A stretch of DNA of 64,000 nt from Babylonia areolata (Eukaryota; Mollusca; Gastropoda; Neogastropoda; Buccinidae). The notes beneath the pieces are model-generated. The model was not told the DNA's origin, did no database searches, and was given only the letters and a program-made list of their open reading frames with translations. Of the stretch, positions 60,721 to 64,000 are shown piece after piece; position 1 is the stretch's first letter, and every line of letters starts with the position of its first letter. The stretch spans positions 29,124,857-29,188,856 of the forward strand of contig NC_134901.1 in assembly GCF_041734735.1 (NCBI RefSeq), given 5' to 3'. A program made the translations under genes and the position numbers.

Positions 60721-60902
60721 ATCTGTGTGTGTGTGTGCGTGTGCGTGTGCATGCGCATATTATTAAGCTCTGTGTGATTGTGTGAGCGCTCATAATATTA
60801 TGTGTGCACATGTGCAAGTGTGAAGGAGAGAGAGATAAAATTAAAAAAAACAACAACAGAGTATGTGTATATGTGAATGCATTCGTGTGGGTTTTTTTTC
60901 AA

Positions 60903-60946
<44 letters not shown>

Positions 60947-60960
60947 TGCGCACGCGCGTG
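59570..60960. repeat. Repeated unit of about 190-240 bases with GT and GA tracts
   Basis: Units at about 59578-59765, 60325-60500, 60500-60720 and part of 60720-60970 share TTCAATTCAACTCTGTGTGT, a GA-rich block, GGGAGGAAAGAGT(T/G)..AAGTT and TGTGCATGT..CACTGCTTT..AATTC. They carry (GT)n of very different lengths. The last ends in GCGCGTGCGCACGCGCGTG. Confidence 0.85.
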
Positions 60961-61239
60961 CATTCAACTCAGCTCTGTGACTGTGCGTGTGTGTGTAACT
61001 TTGGTAATCTGGCCGGCTATCTGAATACACTGACTCTTGCCATGAACTGTCTATACAGAAGCCTCGGCTGTGTCAGAAAAGGCACTGACATCAATAAGTT
61101 GCTACAAAGTTTCGGCTTCCTTTCAATTGCAACAATGTTACTTGTGCATACAGTGGCAAAGGCAGCTTTTGCTGAATGAACAGAGGGTCAAGCAGATGTA
61201 CCCACAGCCTTGTGGCCTGACAGGGATGGAGATTGCCCG

Positions 61240-61335
61240 CACTGGTGTATCTGTGTGTATGTGTGTGTGTGTGGCAGTGTGTGTGTGTGTGATCGACCAC
61301 ATGTGTGTGTATGTGCGTGCGTGCATGCTTTTCAC
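61240..61335. repeat. (GT)n-rich tract
   Basis: Interrupted GT units; no other feature is seen between 60970 and 61560. Confidence 0.85.
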
Positions 61336-61563
61336 AGTGATATCAATGCGTGCCATGTAGGAATCGCCTTTTGACATCAACAACTTCAATCGACCGTTAG
61401 GAAACTTTCGGACTTTGATTTTGGTGCTCTGACAAGTCACTGGATCACCTCTCAAGGGGTCAACAAACGACGCTTTCGAAAGAGCGTTTTCATTTTTGAC
61501 AGATCATCGGTAAACGATATAGAATGGCCCATCGGCTTTTTCTTTCTTTCTTTTTTCTTCTAG

Positions 61564-61709
61564 AAAACGGACGCTCCATTTTTAATGCAAATGTGAAAAC
61601 AGATTTCCGTGCCTTGACTGAAGAGTTGCACCCATACAATCTGACACCAATCGCACTTGGCCTTAGTGGCCGCGGTGACAATTTTGTGAATGGCGTCACC
61701 TACCCGTAA
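61564..61709 (+). CDS. Probable 3'-terminal coding exon, gene assignment tentative
   Basis: A strong acceptor (pyrimidine tract, then TTCTTCTAG ending at 61563) opens a phase-1 frame reading NGRSIFNANVKTDFRALT, then EELHPYNLTPIALGLSGRGD and NFVNGVTYP before TAA. Composition is protein-like and unlike the flanking repeats. It is the next plausible plus-strand exon after 54796-54858 and may be the end of the CpeT-like gene. A direct join to 54858 would give TAA at the junction (T+AA), so at least one further exon would be needed. I recognise no domain in it. Confidence 0.5.
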
Positions 61710-62204
61710 AGTTATTTTTTCTTCACTTCTGTTTTCACGATCTCATCTTGCCATACCCAGTTCCACTTATTATTCACTCCTTTATCGATCTCTGCTGCAA
61801 AAATCCTCTAATCCTTTGAGAGTTTTCTCATTTTGTCAATGACTGAAGACGATCGACAAAATCAGGCATCTTTGCAAGTCGTGAAGCCCGCGAGCGAGTT
61901 TTGTCATCCTGACTGAATACGGATAAGCTGAATGATGACAGAGGAGCAACGGAACACTTATTCTCATTTGGTTCGCTTATCCGAACATGGGGCATTTTAG
62001 CAAACTCTGTGGGTCTGTCTCGTTGATTGGTCGGACAACGTTCGTGCAACCTTCGTGGGTCGGAAAAAAACCACACCCCCACCCCACACCCCACAATTTT
62101 CTCAACGGATTTACGCAAATCTCAAAAATGGCCTCTGGAGCCAATTTTCAGTTGGAAATCCGACTATAGTCGGAAAAATCTCATGCCTGAGTATCCATAT
62201 CGTC

Positions 62205-62210
62205 AATAAA
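62205..62210 (+). terminator. AATAAA polyadenylation signal candidate
   Basis: Canonical hexamer about 500 bases beyond the stop at 61709 on the same strand, and 309 bases before the convergent RPRD1 stop. Confidence 0.35.
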
Positions 62211-62267
62211 CAGTAAAGAATGGTAACTCTCTCCATGGTCAAAGGACACAATTTCGAGTCAATTTTT

Positions 62268-62551
62268 TAGTATCCATATCATCATTACCATCATCATACT
62301 TACAAAATATATAAACACCACAAACCACATCATTGACATCCCACAAAGCGAGGCCCCCTCACCTGTCCTAAGTGTAAAGAGAAGAAGTCTCCAGTTTAGT
62401 ATCCGGATCATCATAATCATCATCCTGGTTACAAAATATAAAAGCAGCACACACCCACACCACACCACCCACACCACCGACCACTGACATCCCACAAAGC
62501 CAGGACCCTCACCTGCCCTCAGTGTAAAGAGAAGAGGTCTCCAGCGGAGGG
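62268..62551. repeat. Tandem duplication reaching into the RPRD1 last exon
   Basis: 62268-62395 and about 62398-62551 are two copies of one segment: TAGTATCC(A/G)(T/G)ATCATCAT, TTACAAAATATA, CATTGACATCCCACAAAGC or CACTGACATCCCACAAAGC, CAGTGTAAAGAGAAG or TAAGTGTAAAGAGAAG, and TCTCCAG. The copy at 62519-62551 contains the RPRD1 stop and last codons; the other lies in its 3'UTR. The unit offset is 150 bases. Confidence 0.85.
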
Positions 62552-62668
62552 CAGGGGCGCCAGACCCCCCGTCACGTCGGGCAGTTTGGTCAGGTCCGGA
62601 AGGTTCTGGATGTGGGACAGCAACTCCTGACGCACCGTCGACACGCGAGCCAGCTTGCCCTTGTAGTC
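62519..62668 (-). CDS. RPRD1: RPRD1A/B (CREPT-type RNA polymerase II CTD regulator), last coding exon
   Basis: A phase-0 exon after the acceptor gtgtgacag codes for 49 residues and a TGA stop. It begins DYKGKLARVSTVRQELLSHI, continues QNLPDLTKLPDVTGGLAPL and ends PSAGDLFSLH. The vertebrate RPRD1A/B proteins end with the same layout (KLARV..VRKEL.SHIQ.LPDL..LP.VTGGLAPLPSAGDLFS). This family binds phosphorylated RNA polymerase II CTD through an N-terminal CID and dimerises through a C-terminal coiled coil, of which only the end is seen here. The remaining exons lie to the right; none could be placed with confidence before position 64000, though the intron is at least 1.3 kb. A versus B cannot be decided. 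Confidence 0.88.
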   Translation of the reverse strand, partial: DYKGKLARVSTVRQELLSHIQNLPDLTKLPDVTGGLAPLPSAGDLFSLH

Positions 62669-62739
62669 CTGTCACACACAGTATGCATCACACACAATAA
62701 TGATGGTGATTAACTGAAAATCAGTAGAATGAACCCACA

Positions 62740-62910
62740 GCAAAAAAAAAAGGTTGTCTATGGCAAATTTCTTTAGAAAAATCCACACTGATAGGAAAAA
62801 AAATCCACTTGCATGCACACAAACAAACAGAGTGGCGCTCTCACTGTAGCGACTCGCTCTCCCTGGGGAGAGCAGCCCGAATTTCACACAGAAAAATGTG
62901 TTGTGAGAAA
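62740..62910 (+). mobile_element. Family B SINE, 3' part
   Basis: GGTTGTCTATGGCAAATTTC, AAAATCCACACTGATAGG, GTGGCGCTCTCACTGTAGCG, CTCTCCCTGGGGAGAGCAGC and CCGAATTTCACACAGAAAAA, without a tRNA head. Lies in the last RPRD1 intron. Confidence 0.8.
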
Positions 62911-62914
62911 AAGA

Positions 62915-63300
62915 GTTATTTAATATAACACAATGCAATGCAAGACATTATAGTACAATAAATTACAATACAATGAAATAAAATACAACACAATACAATA
63001 CACAACAATACAATATACTTCAATACACCATAAAACAATAGAATACACCACAATGTAATACACTATAATACACCACAATACAATAAACCACAATACAATA
63101 CACAACAATATAGATTATACCACAGTACACTAAACTAAAATACAATACACCACAATACAAATACACAACACCACAAAACAAACTACAACACACCACAAAA
63201 CAACAAACTACAACACAACACATTACAATACACCACAATACAATACATCAGAACACAGTACAATACAACACTTTACCATACACCACAATACACCACACCA
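62915..63300. repeat. Degenerate ACAAT/ACACC array
   Basis: About 385 bases of CAATACAATACACCACAATA-like sequence with a roughly 5- and 10-base rhythm and many substitutions. Confidence 0.92.
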
Positions 63301-64000
63301 CACACGGCTGCTCAGCCGAGCACAAAATCCACCTCTTTAGTTTCCGAGCAGCGTCTAGCGTCTGGGGTCAAACTTTTTTTAATGCCAGACTTTCCCACCA
63401 CACTCTGCATTGGCCGGCGCATTCACCGCGGTATTTCTGGCCCCGCGTGCCAAACCTGGACACTGCCTTCTTTGTTTCACTTGGTCCCGCAGCCCCTGCC
63501 CCACTTTTCTCACGCTTCCACAGCATCCACACATTTCCTGCAGCGATTACACTCACCCTGCTCTCCATGCCCCTGCTGCTTGCACTCACCATGCTACAGT
63601 GTGTTCATTTAAACACTTGTTGTGCTGACAAGAAAAAATCTACAACTCAAAAGGGTGGGCTGATCTGCATGCAGGCATGCTAAATGTTCTGGTGATTTTT
63701 ACGATTTCATTGTAATAAGCCTATGTTTTCTTAGAGAGGGATTTAAATTTTACGATTTTTGCGATCATGTTTCTGCTTGACCTTCTCTTCTCTTTCTTCA
63801 TGTATGTTTCAACCGTTGCTGCAACAATTGCTATGTAAGAAAATATATTGTGTTTGGAGTCAATAGAAAGCTCATTTTGCATTCTTTGTAGAAACCCACT
63901 TCTTTTGTCGTTATTTCCAATCCATCCGGGAAGATGATGCGCGAAAGAAACAAAGCAGATTTACCGCTGAACAAGCGTACAGCGAGTGCCGCTGGCACGG
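63301..64000. other. No gene recognised; presumed RPRD1 intron
   Basis: Unique sequence. A donor-like GTAAAT on the minus strand near 63964 follows an open stretch to the window edge, but it is too short to identify. Confidence 0.45.

Noticed and set aside
63964-64000. Further RPRD1 exon at the right edge
   Set aside because: A donor-like GTAAAT on the minus strand follows a short open stretch, but the residues do not match anything I can identify in RPRD1.

Overview
The window looks like an animal nuclear genome, most likely a gastropod mollusc and probably a caenogastropod. This rests on split genes with GT-AG introns, animal-type proteins (a DNAJA2 co-chaperone, an RPRD1 C-terminus, a Rab-like GTPase), tRNA-headed SINEs of a type I associate with molluscs, CR1/L2-like LINE tails, and very dense micro- and minisatellites. 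The species is inference; no marker gene fixes it.

Four host loci can be supported. (1) 1999-5547, plus strand: a two-exon atypical Rab/Ras-like GTPase of 213 residues ending in a Cys-Cys prenylation motif; its 2.9-kb intron is mostly a GGT/GAT array. (2) 15726-29441, minus strand: a DNAJA2 orthologue whose ten coding exons all join in phase to 407 residues (J domain with HPD, G/F region, four CxxCxGx(G/K) zinc motifs, C-terminal CAHQ). (3) From 43736, plus strand: a secreted protein with a domain resembling the CpcT/CpeT family, known from cyanobacterial phycobilin lyases; exons are visible at 43736-44102, 45489-45716, 46188-46359, about 48543-48575/48589 and 54796-54858, and a likely terminal exon is at 61564-61709. 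(4) 62519-62668, minus strand: the last coding exon of RPRD1A/B, the rest of which lies beyond the right edge.

The remaining sequence is repeats. Two SINE families have different tRNA-like heads and tails but share a core. Pieces of at least two LINE families are present. Intron 2 of DNAJA2 holds an old DIRS-like tyrosine-recombinase retroelement lying between another repeat and a truncated LINE. A 0.66-kb doubled foldback of GAAAAGACRC units sits just upstream of DNAJA2. Minisatellites have unit lengths of about 30 (7.99-8.63 kb), 34/46 (17.63-19.08 kb), 38 (38.4-38.8 kb), 30 and 28-30 (39.3-42.2 kb), 47 (46.4-47.1 kb), 32 (49.8-51.4 kb), 48 (52.9-53.8 kb) and 66 bases (55.4-55.8 kb). Several arrays abut exons, and two appear to have grown from the splice-site flanks of one DNAJA2 exon.

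The genes do not form a pathway. The most interesting items are the animal CpcT/CpeT-like secreted protein, the Rab-like GTPase lacking the usual catalytic glutamine and NKxD motif, the foldback element at the DNAJA2 promoter, and the minisatellites that start at splice sites. Most long open frames in the window are period artefacts of the tandem arrays and are not called as genes.
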